Shown: positions 1 to 8,189 of the stretch, piece after piece | How positions within the stretch are numbered: position 1 is the first letter of the stretch | How the letters are laid out: the number at the start of each line of letters is the position of its first letter | Assembly (NCBI GenBank): GCA_963714145.1 | Contig: OY970235.1 | Coordinates: 6,014,001-6,078,000, forward strand | Direction: 5' to 3' | From: JBBWZH01 sp035544115 | GTDB lineage: Bacteria; Actinomycetota; Actinomycetes; Mycobacteriales; CADCTP01 | DNA: 64,000 bases | Program-made: the position numbers and the translations under genes | Notes under the pieces: generated by a model | Seen by the model: the letters and a program-made list of their open reading frames with translations, nothing else | Database searches by the model: none | Told to the model about the DNA's origin: nothing

Positions 1-136
1 CATGCCGGCCGCCCAATTCCAGCGCGCTGCCGGGCGGCTCCAGCGGGCCGGGCAACTCCAGCCGGCGCCGGCCAGCAGACTCCGGCGGGCCGGGCAACTC
101 GAGCGGGCCGCGGGGCGGCTCCACCGGACCGGGCAT
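1..136 (-). CDS. Partial CDS, start of an unidentified protein coupled to fcl
   Basis: An ATG at 136-134 overlaps the TGA stop of the GDP-fucose synthase by one base (TGATG), and the frame stays open to the left edge, giving about 45 codons. The visible residues are rich in Pro, Gly, Leu and Glu, in LELPGP-like repeats, with no recognisable domain. The TGATG overlap is the usual sign of translational coupling, so this is probably the next gene of the same operon, perhaps another nucleotide-sugar or glycosylation gene with a disordered N-terminus. The repeats could also make the open frame accidental. Confidence 0.4.
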   Translation of the reverse strand, partial: MPGPVEPPRGPLELPGPPESAGRRRLELPGPLEPPGSALELGGRH

Positions 137-1122
137 CAGCAGTCGACCGGGGCGGTGGCCAGCGCGCGGTCCGCGGCGACCTCCCGGTACCAGTCGTAGG
201 TGGCCTGGATACCGGCGGCCAGGCCGATCACCGGCCGGAAGCCGAGCGCGGTCTGCCGGGTCACGTCCAGCACCTTGCGGCCGGTGCCGTCCGGCTTGCT
301 CGGGTCGAAGACCAGCTCGCCGGTGTAGCCGACCACGCTCGCGATGATCCCGGCCAGGTCGCCGATCGTGACGTCGACGCCGGTGCCGAGGTTGATCGGG
401 GCGTCCGCGTCGTACCGGTCCAGCAGGACCAGGCAGCCCCGGGCCAGGTCGTCGGCGTGCAGGAACTCCCGCCGGGGCCGGCCGGTGCCCCAGACCGTCA
501 GCCGCGGCGCGCCGGCCTCGCGGGCATCGTGCGCGCGCCGCAGCAGCGCCGGCAGCACGTGCGCGGTGGCCGGCTCGAAGTCGTCGTGCGGCCCGTAGAG
601 GTTGGTCGGCATCGCGCTGATCCAGGCCAGGCCGTACTGCCGGCGCACCGCCTGTACCTGGATGATCCCGGCGATCTTGGCGATGGCGTACGTGTCGTTG
701 GTCGGCTCCAGCGGGCCGGACAGCAGCGCGTCCTCGGTGATCGGCTGCCGGGCGTGCTTCGGGTAGACGCAACTGGAGCCGAGGAACAGCAGCCGCGGCA
801 CCCGGACGGCCAGCGCCGCGTCCAGCACGTTGGTCTGGATCCGCAGGTTGTCCGACAGGAAGTCGACCGGCCGGCTGGCGTTCGCCAGGATCCCGCCGAC
901 CCGGGCCGCCGCGAGCACCACGCAGCGCGGCCGCACCGTCCGGAAGAACTGGAACGTCCCGTCCCGGTCGCGCAGGTCCAGTTCGGCCGAGGTGCGCCCG
1001 ACCAGCCCGGTGAACCCGTCGGCCCGCAGCCGCCGCCAGATCGCCGAGCCAGCCAGCCCGCGATGCCCCGCCACATACGTCAACGTTCCGCGATCCAGCG
1101 GACCCTGCACTCCCCCATGCAC
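136..1122 (-). CDS. fcl: GDP-L-fucose synthase (NAD-dependent epimerase/dehydratase family)
   Basis: Predicted to convert GDP-4-keto-6-deoxymannose to GDP-L-fucose in the cytosol by epimerisation and NADPH reduction, supplying a sugar for surface glycans. The 328-residue product has the Rossmann glycine motif near the N-terminus (AGHRGLAGS), the family segment LFLGSSCVYPK, and the short-chain dehydrogenase YxxxK pair (YAIAK, about residues 145-149). Length fits the family (about 310-320), with roughly 15 extra N-terminal residues before the first strand, so the true start may be a little further in. The next gene leftward starts in its stop codon. Its partner enzyme, GDP-mannose 4,6-dehydratase, is not in view. 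Confidence 0.9.
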   Translation of the reverse strand: MHGGVQGPLDRGTLTYVAGHRGLAGSAIWRRLRADGFTGLVGRTSAELDLRDRDGTFQFFRTVRPRCVVLAAARVGGILANASRPVDFLSDNLRIQTNVLDAALAVRVPRLLFLGSSCVYPKHARQPITEDALLSGPLEPTNDTYAIAKIAGIIQVQAVRRQYGLAWISAMPTNLYGPHDDFEPATAHVLPALLRRAHDAREAGAPRLTVWGTGRPRREFLHADDLARGCLVLLDRYDADAPINLGTGVDVTIGDLAGIIASVVGYTGELVFDPSKPDGTGRKVLDVTRQTALGFRPVIGLAAGIQATYDWYREVAADRALATAPVDC

Positions 1123-1168
1123 GCAGCGAGACTACCCGACTACCCAGCGTGCCAGACGGGGACGCGTA

Positions 1169-1591
1169 CTAGATCGAGCCCTTGTCGAACAGCCACTCCA
1201 TGGGCTGGCCGGTAATTGCGGCAATGCGGTCGTAGTCGGCGTCGTAATGCAGCACGGTCGCCCCGTGCACCTCGGCCGTCGCCGCGAGGATCAGATCCGG
1301 CAGCCGAAAGTGGCGGTGCTGGCTGGCCGCCGCCATCTCGCGGTGGACCGCGAGCGCGCGATCCATCGCCGCGGCGGTCACGTCGAACCAGCGTTGACCG
1401 TGCATGGCGGCCCACATGTTCTCGTACGTTTTCGGGTCACGCGCGTTGTTGAGGTACTCCAGCGCCGACATCTGACAGGCGGCCAGTCGACTCTCGGCAA
1501 TCAGCGACCCGATCCGTCGTTCCGCCGCCGCGTGGCGACCCGCCAGCACGTAGACGGAGGTGTCCGCGAGATAGACCGGAGCCGCCATCAA
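1169..1591 (-). CDS. vapC: PIN-domain ribonuclease toxin, VapC type
   Basis: Predicted toxin of a type II toxin-antitoxin pair; PIN-domain toxins are metal-dependent RNases that cut tRNA or rRNA. The 140-residue protein begins with the PIN signature YLADTSVYVLAG, which holds the first acidic metal ligand. Further acidic positions follow in SALEYLNN and in the RLPDLILAATAEVHG helix, and a final Asp lies in LHYDADYDRIA. Its start overlaps the stop of the antitoxin gene upstream (1588-1591), the usual order of antitoxin then toxin. RNA target specificity cannot be read from the sequence. Confidence 0.88.
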   Translation of the reverse strand: MMAAPVYLADTSVYVLAGRHAAAERRIGSLIAESRLAACQMSALEYLNNARDPKTYENMWAAMHGQRWFDVTAAAMDRALAVHREMAAASQHRHFRLPDLILAATAEVHGATVLHYDADYDRIAAITGQPMEWLFDKGSI

Positions 1592-1845
1592 GACGCCCTC
1601 GGTTCGGCCCGGGCGCGCTCCTCGAGCGTCGCCAGATCACGCCCTCCGCCGTAACCCCAGGCCTGCCCCGAGTCACCGAAGTCCATGTCCGCACTGGCGA
1701 ACGCGGCAGCGATCTCGGCAGCCCGCTTACGCAGGGCAAATGCCTGGAGTGCGGCGTTGATCGTGGCCACCTTGGTGTTGGTGCCGAGCACCTCCCGCGC
1801 CGCGGCCAGCCATTCGTCATTCACGTCGACGGTGATGCGGGTCAT
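1588..1845 (-). CDS. vapB: VapB-type antitoxin
   Basis: Predicted antitoxin that binds and masks the PIN toxin and represses its own operon. I start it at the ATG giving MTRITVDVNDEWLAAAREVLG rather than 42 bases upstream, because that segment is the typical N-terminus of the short VapB family (strand then helix, RHH-like DNA binding). The product is then 85 residues. The C-terminal half (roughly residues 45-85: DMDFGDSGQAWGYGGG and a charged tail) would be the toxin-wrapping region. Its stop overlaps the toxin start by four bases, consistent with coupled translation. Confidence 0.82.
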   Translation of the reverse strand: MTRITVDVNDEWLAAAREVLGTNTKVATINAALQAFALRKRAAEIAAAFASADMDFGDSGQAWGYGGGRDLATLEERARAEPRAS

Positions 1846-2137
1846 GTTGATCAGAATACACCAGCGGGACACAGGCCGAGATGTCAAGCATCGCCGAATC
1901 GACGCACCAATCTGACCACGAGCCGAACACCATGATCAATCGGCACGCACTGCGACCGGGGCGGCTGCCGGGTGCGGGTCGGCCTCCGGAATGTGCGGGC
2001 GGACGGACGGCACCGGGCGGTGCGGATGTACCCAGCGTCCCAACCCGTCACGTAGGGTGGTTTTCGATTAGCATGCAGTCACGGCCCGTCGCCAGGGGGG
2101 CGCGCCGGCACGGGGACGCTGGTACGGGGGAACGCTC
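1846..2137. promoter_or_regulatory. Divergent intergenic region, vapBC and histidine kinase
   Basis: This spacer separates the leftward vapBC pair from the rightward two-component pair and must hold both promoters. It is locally less G+C-rich, for example TTGATCAGAATACACC just upstream of vapB and GGTTTTCGATTAGCATG upstream of the kinase. I see no convincing -10/-35 pair, no CTCA-N16-GCCGAT flagellar promoter and no RNA gene. A GGGGGAA stretch about 8 bases before the kinase ATG is its ribosome site. Confidence 0.4.
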
Positions 2138-2884
2138 ATGAGCACTAGTACCGAAGATCGGCTGGCGACCGAGTACCGGCGCCTGGTCGAGCTGAACGAG
2201 GCCAAGGAACGCTTCCTAGCGACCGTCTCACACGAACTGCGCACCCCGCTCACGTCGATCCTCAGCTCCACCGAGCTGCTGGCAGTCGTCGGGGCGCTGG
2301 AGGACGACCAGGCAGAGCTCGTCCACATCATCGATCGCAACGTCGGCCGGCTGCTGCACATGGTGGACGACCTGTTGCTGCTGGCCCGGCTGGAGTCCGG
2401 CCAGTTCCCGCTGGAGCTGCGGATAGTGGACATCGCCGAGGTGACCACCGAGGCGCTGGACGCGCACCGCATCGCCGACCCGCGGGACGACCTGGAGCTG
2501 GTCGCCGACATCGAACCGGGCCCACCGGCCGCCGCCGACCCGGAACGCCTCAGCCAACTGCTGGACCACCTGCTGTGCAACGCGGAGAACTACACGCTGG
2601 CCGGCGGCACGGTGACGGTCCGGGCCCGCGCCGACGACGCGCACTGGACGGTGAGCGTGGCCGACACCGGCATCGGCATCCCGCCCGGGGAGCTGAGCCG
2701 GGTCTTCGAGGAGTTCAGCCGGGCCTCGAACGCCCGACTGGCCGGTATTCCGGGCGCCGGGCTCGGGCTGACGATCAGCCGCCGGATCGCCGAGCTGCAC
2801 GGCGGGGAGCTGGTGCTCGACAGCGTGGAGGGCCGCGGCACAACAGTGACACTGCACCTTCCATTCGCGTACGCCCGCCGGTAG
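2138..2884 (+). CDS. Cytosolic sensor histidine kinase without a sensor domain
   Basis: A 248-residue kinase made almost wholly of the catalytic core. After about 25 residues comes the H-box FLATVSHELRTPLTSI (phosphorylated His), a dimerisation helix pair, the N-box LLDHLLCNAENYT, the G1 box DTGIGIPPGEL, the F-box FEEFSRAS and the G2 box GAGLGLTISRRIAELHGG. No transmembrane segment or PAS/GAF domain is visible, so the signal probably comes through a partner protein. It lies 9 bases upstream of a NarL-type regulator. That pairing is unusual, because NarL-type regulators are normally served by HisKA_3 kinases while this H-box is the HisKA type. Confidence 0.88.
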   Translation: MSTSTEDRLATEYRRLVELNEAKERFLATVSHELRTPLTSILSSTELLAVVGALEDDQAELVHIIDRNVGRLLHMVDDLLLLARLESGQFPLELRIVDIAEVTTEALDAHRIADPRDDLELVADIEPGPPAAADPERLSQLLDHLLCNAENYTLAGGTVTVRARADDAHWTVSVADTGIGIPPGELSRVFEEFSRASNARLAGIPGAGLGLTISRRIAELHGGELVLDSVEGRGTTVTLHLPFAYARR

Positions 2885-2893
2885 GGGGCGCCG

Positions 2894-3523
2894 GTGACTG
2901 CGACCGCCATCCCACCGATCCGGGTCTTCCTGATGGACGACCACGACCTGATCCGGCGCGGCCTGCGGGACCTGCTCGAGGCCGAGCCGGACATCACCGT
3001 GGTCGGCGAGGCCGGCCGGGCCACCGATGCGATCCGGGACATCTCGGCGCTGCGGCCGGACGTGGCGATCCTCGACCTGCGGGTGCCGGACGGCACCGGG
3101 GTCGAGGTCTGCCGCCAGGTCCGCACCGCCGAGCCGGACGTGGCCTGCCTGATCCTGACCTCGTTCGACGACCGGCACGCGCTGCTCGCGGCGATCGCCG
3201 CCGGCGCGTCCGGGTTCGTGCTGAAGGAGATCCGGAGCACCGATCTGATCACCGGGGTACGCACCGCGGCGGCCGGCGAATCGCTGCTGAACCCGGCGAT
3301 CACCGAGCAGATCCTGAGCGGTCTGCAGACCGGTGCCAGCGCGCCGCCCGGGCCGGAGCGGCTCAACCCCGACGAGCTCTCGGTGCTCCGGCTGGTCGCC
3401 GAGGGGCTGTCCGACCGGCAGATCGGTGAGCAGCTCTTCCTGCCGGAGCGGACGATCAGGCTGCACTTCGCCCGGCTGCTGGTCAAGCTCGGCCTGCAGG
3501 CCGAGACCGCCAGCACCCGCTGA
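2894..3523 (+). CDS. NarL/FixJ-family response regulator
   Basis: A two-domain DNA-binding regulator of 209 residues with a GTG start 9 bases after the kinase stop. The receiver domain has the acidic pair in FLMDDHDLIRRGL, the phospho-acceptor Asp in VAILDLRVPDGTG, the Thr/Ser switch in LILTSFDD and the Lys in FVLKEI. The LuxR-type helix-turn-helix lies at the C-terminus (LNPDELSVLRLVAEGLSDRQIGEQL, then TIRLHFARLLVKLGL). One difference from the norm is TIRLHFARLL in place of TVKNHVSNIL in the recognition helix. Probably the output of the preceding kinase; targets are unknown. Confidence 0.9.
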   Translation: MTATAIPPIRVFLMDDHDLIRRGLRDLLEAEPDITVVGEAGRATDAIRDISALRPDVAILDLRVPDGTGVEVCRQVRTAEPDVACLILTSFDDRHALLAAIAAGASGFVLKEIRSTDLITGVRTAAAGESLLNPAITEQILSGLQTGASAPPGPERLNPDELSVLRLVAEGLSDRQIGEQLFLPERTIRLHFARLLVKLGLQAETASTR

Positions 3524-3535
3524 CCGAACCCGCGG

Positions 3536-3607
3536 GCCCGGCCACCACACCCGGCCACCCGGCCACCCGGCCACCCGGCCCGGCCGCCCGGCCACCCGGC
3601 CGGGCGG
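3536..3607. repeat. Short CCACCCGGC-type tandem repeat between convergent genes
   Basis: Several copies of a 9-10 base unit (CCACCCGGC, CGCCCGGCC) fill the gap between the regulator stop and the stop of the opposing membrane protein gene. The tract can fold with the following GGGCGGTC/GGTGTGG stretch and may serve as a weak bidirectional terminator. It looks like slippage-derived sequence and has no coding capacity of its own. Confidence 0.5.
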
Positions 3608-3898
3608 TCAGGTGTCCGGGTGTGGTGGCGGCGGTGCTGCGGGCGGCTGGTACGGCTGCGGCTGGGGCCGCTCGTCGTCCAGCCGCTCCGCCGCGGCGCG
3701 GACCGTCCGCTCCTGCCGCCCGTAGCCGGCCGTGACCTTCCGCAGCACCGCCAGCAGCGCGGCGGCCACCGGAACCGCGATCAGGTAGCGGAACAACGCG
3801 TCCGCCCCGGGTAGCTCATGGGTGACGGCGGCGTGGTAGATCGCCGGTGCGGCGATCACCCCGGCGAGCAGCATCGTGCTCGGTCTAACCAGCGCCAT
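3608..3898 (-). CDS. Small membrane protein, last gene of the flhA operon
   Basis: A 96-residue protein not assigned to a known family. Two hydrophobic stretches (about residues 9-22 and 36-54: PSTMLLAGVIAAP and FRYLIAVPVAAALLAVL) suggest two membrane helices. A basic/charged stretch (RKVTAGYGRQERTVRAAAERLDDE) and a Pro-rich tail (PPAAPPPPHP) follow. It overlaps the end of the PilZ gene by 14 bases and ends the flhA-flhF-pilZ run, so a role in flagellar assembly or placement is possible from context only. Confidence 0.6.
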   Translation of the reverse strand: MALVRPSTMLLAGVIAAPAIYHAAVTHELPGADALFRYLIAVPVAAALLAVLRKVTAGYGRQERTVRAAAERLDDERPQPQPYQPPAAPPPPHPDT

Positions 3899-4571
3899 CG
3901 GATGCCGCCCCCGCCGGAAGGCCGGCCGGCGGCCGGGGCTGCCGGCGCCGGACGTACCGGCCGATCACCGCGGCCTGCGCCGGGTCGGCCTGGAACTCGA
4001 CCGCCACCGCCACCGACGGCCCGGCGGCACCGAATCCGGCCGACTCGGCGGCAACCGGATCGAGCCGGCGGACGGCTCCGGGCAACGTGACCAGCTGGCC
4101 GTCCAGCAGCAGCCGGAGGAAGACCGGCTGGTCCGGGTCGACGCCGCCGGTGGCCAGCAGGCAGCGCAGCCCGCCGGTGCCGATGTCGATCAGCTCACCG
4201 ACCAGCACCACGCCGACGTCCGGCTCGGCCGGGCCGAGGTGCACCGGGCCGGAGCCGGCGGCCCGGCTGAACCGGCGCCGCTGCTCGACCTCCACCGTGC
4301 CGACGGGCTCCACCGTCCAGGTGGCGAACCGGTCCGGGTGCACGGTGCGGACCCGGCAGGGCGCCGCGCACCGGCCGCGCCGGCCGGCCCAGCGCAGCGT
4401 GAGGAGGTCATCCGGACTGGGCAGGGTGACGCCGACGGCGAGCAGGGATGCGGCCACGGTCAGCCGGAAGCCAGCCGCCCCGACCGCCCGGACCGGCTGC
4501 GCCCGGCCATCGGCCAGCACCAGTTCGGCCAGGCTGCCGACCGCGGGCAACGCGATGAATGGGACGGGCAC
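3885..4571 (-). CDS. PilZ-domain protein, probable c-di-GMP-linked flagellar brake (YcgR-like)
   Basis: A 228-residue protein with a beta-rich N-terminal half and a C-terminal PilZ-like domain starting about residue 85. The first c-di-GMP-binding element resembles RxxxR (QRRRFSRA). The second, normally D/N-x-S-x-x-G, reads DIGTGG, with Gly where Ser is usual. YcgR-type proteins bind c-di-GMP and slow the motor, and the position three bases after flhF in a flagellar operon fits that role. The missing Ser may weaken ligand binding. Its product ends inside the next small gene, indicating coupled translation. Confidence 0.75.
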   Translation of the reverse strand: MPVPFIALPAVGSLAELVLADGRAQPVRAVGAAGFRLTVAASLLAVGVTLPSPDDLLTLRWAGRRGRCAAPCRVRTVHPDRFATWTVEPVGTVEVEQRRRFSRAAGSGPVHLGPAEPDVGVVLVGELIDIGTGGLRCLLATGGVDPDQPVFLRLLLDGQLVTLPGAVRRLDPVAAESAGFGAAGPSVAVAVEFQADPAQAAVIGRYVRRRQPRPPAGLPAGAASDGAG

Positions 4572-4574
4572 CCG

Positions 4575-7500
4575 CTACCCCCCGGCCAGCCGGTCGCAGA
4601 GCAGCGCTGCCCAGGTGCCCGCGTTCGCCGGCCGGCCGTCCAGCCACGCCACCGGGACACCGAGCCGGAGCACGGTCGCCGGGTCGCCGCTGAACCCGGT
4701 CGCGTGCACGGCGAGCGCGTCGACAGTGCCCAGCGACTGCAGGTACCGGGCCAGGTCGGCCGGTTTCCGGGTGGCGTCGACCACCGCCCAGACGGCGGTC
4801 GGCCGCAGCGCCTCGACCATCGCCCCGGTCCACACCGGGTCGTGCCCGGCCACCGGCGCGTCGACCACGACCAGGTGCGGCAGGTCGCCGATGTGCATCC
4901 GGCGCGCCTTCCGGTCGGCCTCCAGCACGCTCAGCACCCGCCGAGCGCCCGGGACCGGCACCGTGTTCGGCGTGGCGATCAGCGTGCGGGCCGGGTCCAG
5001 CCGCATCAGCTCGGCGAGCTGGCCGGCCATCACGGTGGCCGGCACCGGCTCGCCCACGAGCACCAGCACGTCGCCTGGTCGGGCCGGCGGTGCGGGCGGT
5101 GGCGGCAGCGTCGAGACCGCTTGCAGCACCGCCGAGTAGCGGTCCCGGTCCCGGGCAAGCCCGGCCAGCCCGGCCGGCAGGCCGAGCGTGACCAACCTCG
5201 CCGGCAGGCCATCCGGGTCGACCGGCTCGGCCGGGCCTGGCGGCTCGGCCGGCTCGGCCAGGTGGGCCGGGCCTGGCGGCCTGGCCGGCTCGGCCAAGTG
5301 GGCCGGCTCCCCCGGGTCCGGCGGCCTGGCCGGCTCGGCCGGCTCGGCCAGGTAGGCCGGGTATGGCGGCTCGGCCGGCTCGGCCAGGTCTGGCGGCTCG
5401 GCCAGGTCTGGCGGCTCGGCCAGCTTGGCCGGGTCGGCCAGGTCGGCCGGCTTGGCCAGATCTGGCGGCTTCGCTAGGTCTGACAGCTTGGCCAGGTCTG
5501 GCGGCTTGGCCAGCTTGGCCAGCTTGGCCGGGTCGGCCGGCTTGGCCGGCTCGGCCAGGTCTGGCGACTCGGCCAGCTTGGCCGGGTCGGCCAGGTCGGC
5601 CGGCTCAGCCAGGTCCGGCGGCTTGGCCAGGTCGGCCGCCTCAGCCGGCTTGGCTAGCTCGGCCGGCGCGGCCGGGTCGGGCGGCTTGGCCGCGCCGGCC
5701 GGGTCGGCCGGGTCGGCCGGCATCTCCGCCGGCGGCGGCGGCCGGTCGTCGGCCAGCCAGTCCAGCAGCGCGGAGATCGTCGAGGACGGGTCGGTACCCG
5801 GCCGGGCCTCCGAATCCGCCCTGGTCACGCCGGCCACCGGCCCGGGGCCGCCGCCCAGCCCGGCCGGCTCCGGCGCCGGCTCCGGCCCCGGCGCCCGGCC
5901 GGGCCGGTACGCCGCCGCCGGTTGCCAGGCCGGCGGCGGTCCGAACACCCACGCTGGCTCGGGCTCCGCAGCAGGCATCCGGGCCGGGTCCGGCTCGCCC
6001 TGTGCGAGAGGCGCCCGCCCCGACGCCGGCTGGGGCTCCGTCACATCCGGCTCCACCGGCTCCACCGCCCACGAGCCCACCGGCTCCGCCGCCCGCGGAT
6101 CCACCGACCCCGCCGCCCACGAGCCCACTGGTTCCGCCGCCCGCGGATCCACCGACCCGGCCGCATCCGGCTCCACCGGCTCCACCGTCCACGAGCCCAC
6201 CGGCTCAGCTGCCCGTGGATCCACCGACCCCACCGCCCACCGACCCGTCCCGGCCACCCGCGGACCCACCCACCCCGCCGCACGCCGGCCGACCGGCTCA
6301 GCCGCCGACCAGCCCGATCCGCCCGCACGCCGGCCCGGCTCAGCCGCCGACCGGCCCGGCTCCGCCGGAATCTGGCTCGGCTGCGCCGCATCCCGGACCA
6401 TCGGCTCCGCCGCCGACCCGCCCGGCCCCGCCGCACGCAGACCCGAACCCGCCGGCAGCTGGCCCGGCACAGCCGCACGCCGGACCATCGGCTCCGCCGC
6501 CGACCCTCCCGGTCCTGCCGCCTGCGGGCGCTCCGCCTCCGGCGCCGGCCGGCCCACCAACGGCGGAGCGGACGGCTCTGGCCTCGCTGCAGCCGTCCCC
6601 GCCGCCGCCCCAGACGCCGCGCTGGACGTCGCCGGAGCCTCCCCTGGCGCCGGTTCAGGCTTCGCCGCAGGCGCGGATGCCGGCACCGGTTCGGGTTCCG
6701 GTGGCAGCGTCCACACCGGCGCGGCCGCCGGGGCTGGCCGGACCGGGGCGGGCCGGGCCGAGGCGGGCCGGGCCGAGGCGGGTGGCGGCCACACTGCCTG
6801 TGGTGGGGCAGCGCCGGCACCGGCCGGTCCGGCTGCCGGCGGAGCGTCCAGGTTGCCGTAGAGGAAGGCCAACTGGGCGTTCAACGCCTTCCGCTCAGCC
6901 GGCCCGCGCGTCCCGGGCGCCGCCGGCCCCGGTGCGGCGGCCGGGTGCGCGCCCGCGGCCGGCCCGGCTGTGGTCCGGCCGGTCGAGGTGGGCGGTCTGC
7001 CGGCCGCTGCGGCACCCAGGCGGCCGGGTCCAGCCGGCGCCGGGGCCTGGCCGTCCAGGCCGTCGGCCGCCTCGAGCAGCGCGCCGACCGACTCGACCCA
7101 GGCGGTGTAGGCCGGCACAGCTGAATCGGCTCGATCGGGCCGCACGGCCGAGCCGGGCGACACAGCTGGATCGGGCCGCACGGCTGAGTCGGGCCGCACG
7201 GCTGAGTCGGGCGGCCCAACTGGGTCGGGCGGCATGCCCGTGCTGGACCGGCGAGCCAGATCGATCGGCTCGGCCCGATCGACCGGTTTGGCATGCCGGC
7301 CCCGGCCGGAAGGTTGTTCGGCACCCGGTTGGGCGGACGATGGCTCGGCCGGCTGGATCGGCTCGGCCCGCCGGCCGGGGCCGATCGACACGGCGCCCGG
7401 CTGCCGGCCGTTCAGGTCGGCCGGACCCGACCGCCCGGCCGGACCCGACCGCCCGGCCAGATCAGCCCACCCGGCGGGATCGGCCCGCCCGGCTGCGGCC

Positions 7501-8189
7501 GGCACACCGGCCCCAGCCGGTACCGACCATCCCGCTTCAGACCGTCCCCGTTCGGACTGTCCCCGTTCGGACCGTCCCGATTCGGACTGTCCCGGATCGG
7601 ACCGACCAGGCTCGGACCAGCCCGGCTCAGACTGACCAGGCTCGGCCCGGCCCGGACCGGACCGACCAGGCTCAGACCACCCCACCTCGGACTGTCCCGA
7701 CTCGGCCCAGCCCGGCTCAGCCCGGACCGGCCCCGACCGACCAGGCTCAGACCACCCCACCTCGGACTGTCCCGACCCAGCCGACCCGGCCGACCCGGTC
7801 AGCTCGGCCGGTTGGGGCCAGCCGGGCCGGTCGGTCGCCGGTGCCCATCCGTCCAGGCCGGCCGGGCCGCTGACCGCGGACCACTCGACCGGCCACGGCC
7901 GCCCGGCCGGATCGGCTGAACCGGCCGGCTCGGGGAACTCGACCGGGTCGGTCCGGCCGGGCGACTCCAGCAGGTCGAGGCCGACGTCCGGGGTGTTGCC
8001 CGGGTAGCCGGGGAACTCGTCGTCCACCTCGACGGCGATCTCGAAGCGCTGCTTGGCGAAGAAGCCGCCGACCCCGCCGCGGCGCACCTTCTCGGCGGAC
8101 ACGATCTTGGCGGCGGCGCCGTGGTCCTGCCGGATCCGGGCCAGCAGTGCCTGGATGTCGGAGCCCTCAAGCAGCAATCGCGTAAGCAC
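4575..8189 (-). CDS. flhF: Oversized, degenerate FlhF-like protein
   Basis: FlhF is an SRP-type GTPase that sets flagellar number and position. This 1,204-residue version (family norm about 370-450) starts with a GTG inside the end of flhA. Residues about 1-52 match the FlhF N-terminus (GSDIQALLARIRQDHG, VRRGGVGGFF). Residues about 60-990 are low complexity: EPGRSGP-type, AEPVGSW-type and DLAKPPDLAEP-type repeats. The last 210 residues resemble the GTPase fold, but the P-loop is gone (VLVLVGEPVPATVMAGQ where GxxGxGKTT is expected) and the G3 and G4 motifs read VVVDAPVAG and VHATGFSG. It probably cannot bind GTP normally. The call rests on the N-terminus and on position after flhA. Confidence 0.75.
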   Translation of the reverse strand: MLTRLLLEGSDIQALLARIRQDHGAAAKIVSAEKVRRGGVGGFFAKQRFEIAVEVDDEFPGYPGNTPDVGLDLLESPGRTDPVEFPEPAGSADPAGRPWPVEWSAVSGPAGLDGWAPATDRPGWPQPAELTGSAGSAGSGQSEVGWSEPGRSGPVRAEPGWAESGQSEVGWSEPGRSGPGRAEPGQSEPGWSEPGRSDPGQSESGRSERGQSERGRSEAGWSVPAGAGVPAAAGRADPAGWADLAGRSGPAGRSGPADLNGRQPGAVSIGPGRRAEPIQPAEPSSAQPGAEQPSGRGRHAKPVDRAEPIDLARRSSTGMPPDPVGPPDSAVRPDSAVRPDPAVSPGSAVRPDRADSAVPAYTAWVESVGALLEAADGLDGQAPAPAGPGRLGAAAAGRPPTSTGRTTAGPAAGAHPAAAPGPAAPGTRGPAERKALNAQLAFLYGNLDAPPAAGPAGAGAAPPQAVWPPPASARPASARPAPVRPAPAAAPVWTLPPEPEPVPASAPAAKPEPAPGEAPATSSAASGAAAGTAAARPEPSAPPLVGRPAPEAERPQAAGPGGSAAEPMVRRAAVPGQLPAGSGLRAAGPGGSAAEPMVRDAAQPSQIPAEPGRSAAEPGRRAGGSGWSAAEPVGRRAAGWVGPRVAGTGRWAVGSVDPRAAEPVGSWTVEPVEPDAAGSVDPRAAEPVGSWAAGSVDPRAAEPVGSWAVEPVEPDVTEPQPASGRAPLAQGEPDPARMPAAEPEPAWVFGPPPAWQPAAAYRPGRAPGPEPAPEPAGLGGGPGPVAGVTRADSEARPGTDPSSTISALLDWLADDRPPPPAEMPADPADPAGAAKPPDPAAPAELAKPAEAADLAKPPDLAEPADLADPAKLAESPDLAEPAKPADPAKLAKLAKPPDLAKLSDLAKPPDLAKPADLADPAKLAEPPDLAEPPDLAEPAEPPYPAYLAEPAEPARPPDPGEPAHLAEPARPPGPAHLAEPAEPPGPAEPVDPDGLPARLVTLGLPAGLAGLARDRDRYSAVLQAVSTLPPPPAPPARPGDVLVLVGEPVPATVMAGQLAELMRLDPARTLIATPNTVPVPGARRVLSVLEADRKARRMHIGDLPHLVVVDAPVAGHDPVWTGAMVEALRPTAVWAVVDATRKPADLARYLQSLGTVDALAVHATGFSGDPATVLRLGVPVAWLDGRPANAGTWAALLCDRLAGG
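5219..5730. repeat. Minisatellite in flhF encoding DLAKPPDLAEP-like repeats
   Basis: About 500 bases are built from imperfect 12-30 base units of the type GGCTCGGCCAGGTCTGGC and GGCTTGGCCAGCTTGGCC. They keep the flhF frame and encode Pro/Ala/Leu/Asp/Lys repeats at about residues 820-990. Units differ by whole codons, so expansions and contractions would stay in frame. The three other frames are also open for long stretches, which creates misleading long reading frames on the plus strand. Confidence 0.8.
6040..6240. repeat. Direct repeat of about 120 bases in flhF
   Basis: A segment containing CACGAGCCCACCGGCTC and GCGGATCCACCGACC recurs with about 120-base spacing, plus shorter internal copies. 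It encodes the AEPVGSWxVEPVEPD and GSVDPRAAEPVGSW repeats at about residues 650-716. Copies differ at a handful of positions, showing recent duplication in frame. Confidence 0.7.
7540..7790. repeat. Repeat tract in flhF encoding SEPGRSxPG units
   Basis: Units such as CTCGGACTGTCCCGA and CGACCAGGCTCAGACCA alternate, with a larger copy spaced about 70 bases apart. In flhF they encode SEVGWSEPGRSGP, SESGRSERGQ and related units at about residues 133-216, a hydrophilic, probably disordered segment just after the conserved N-terminus. Confidence 0.7.

Noticed and set aside
5363..7873. Plus-strand Pro/Ala-rich frame of over 800 codons
   Set aside because: It is the complement of the flhF repeats; high G+C leaves every frame open. 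The minus strand has the FlhF N-terminus and operon context.
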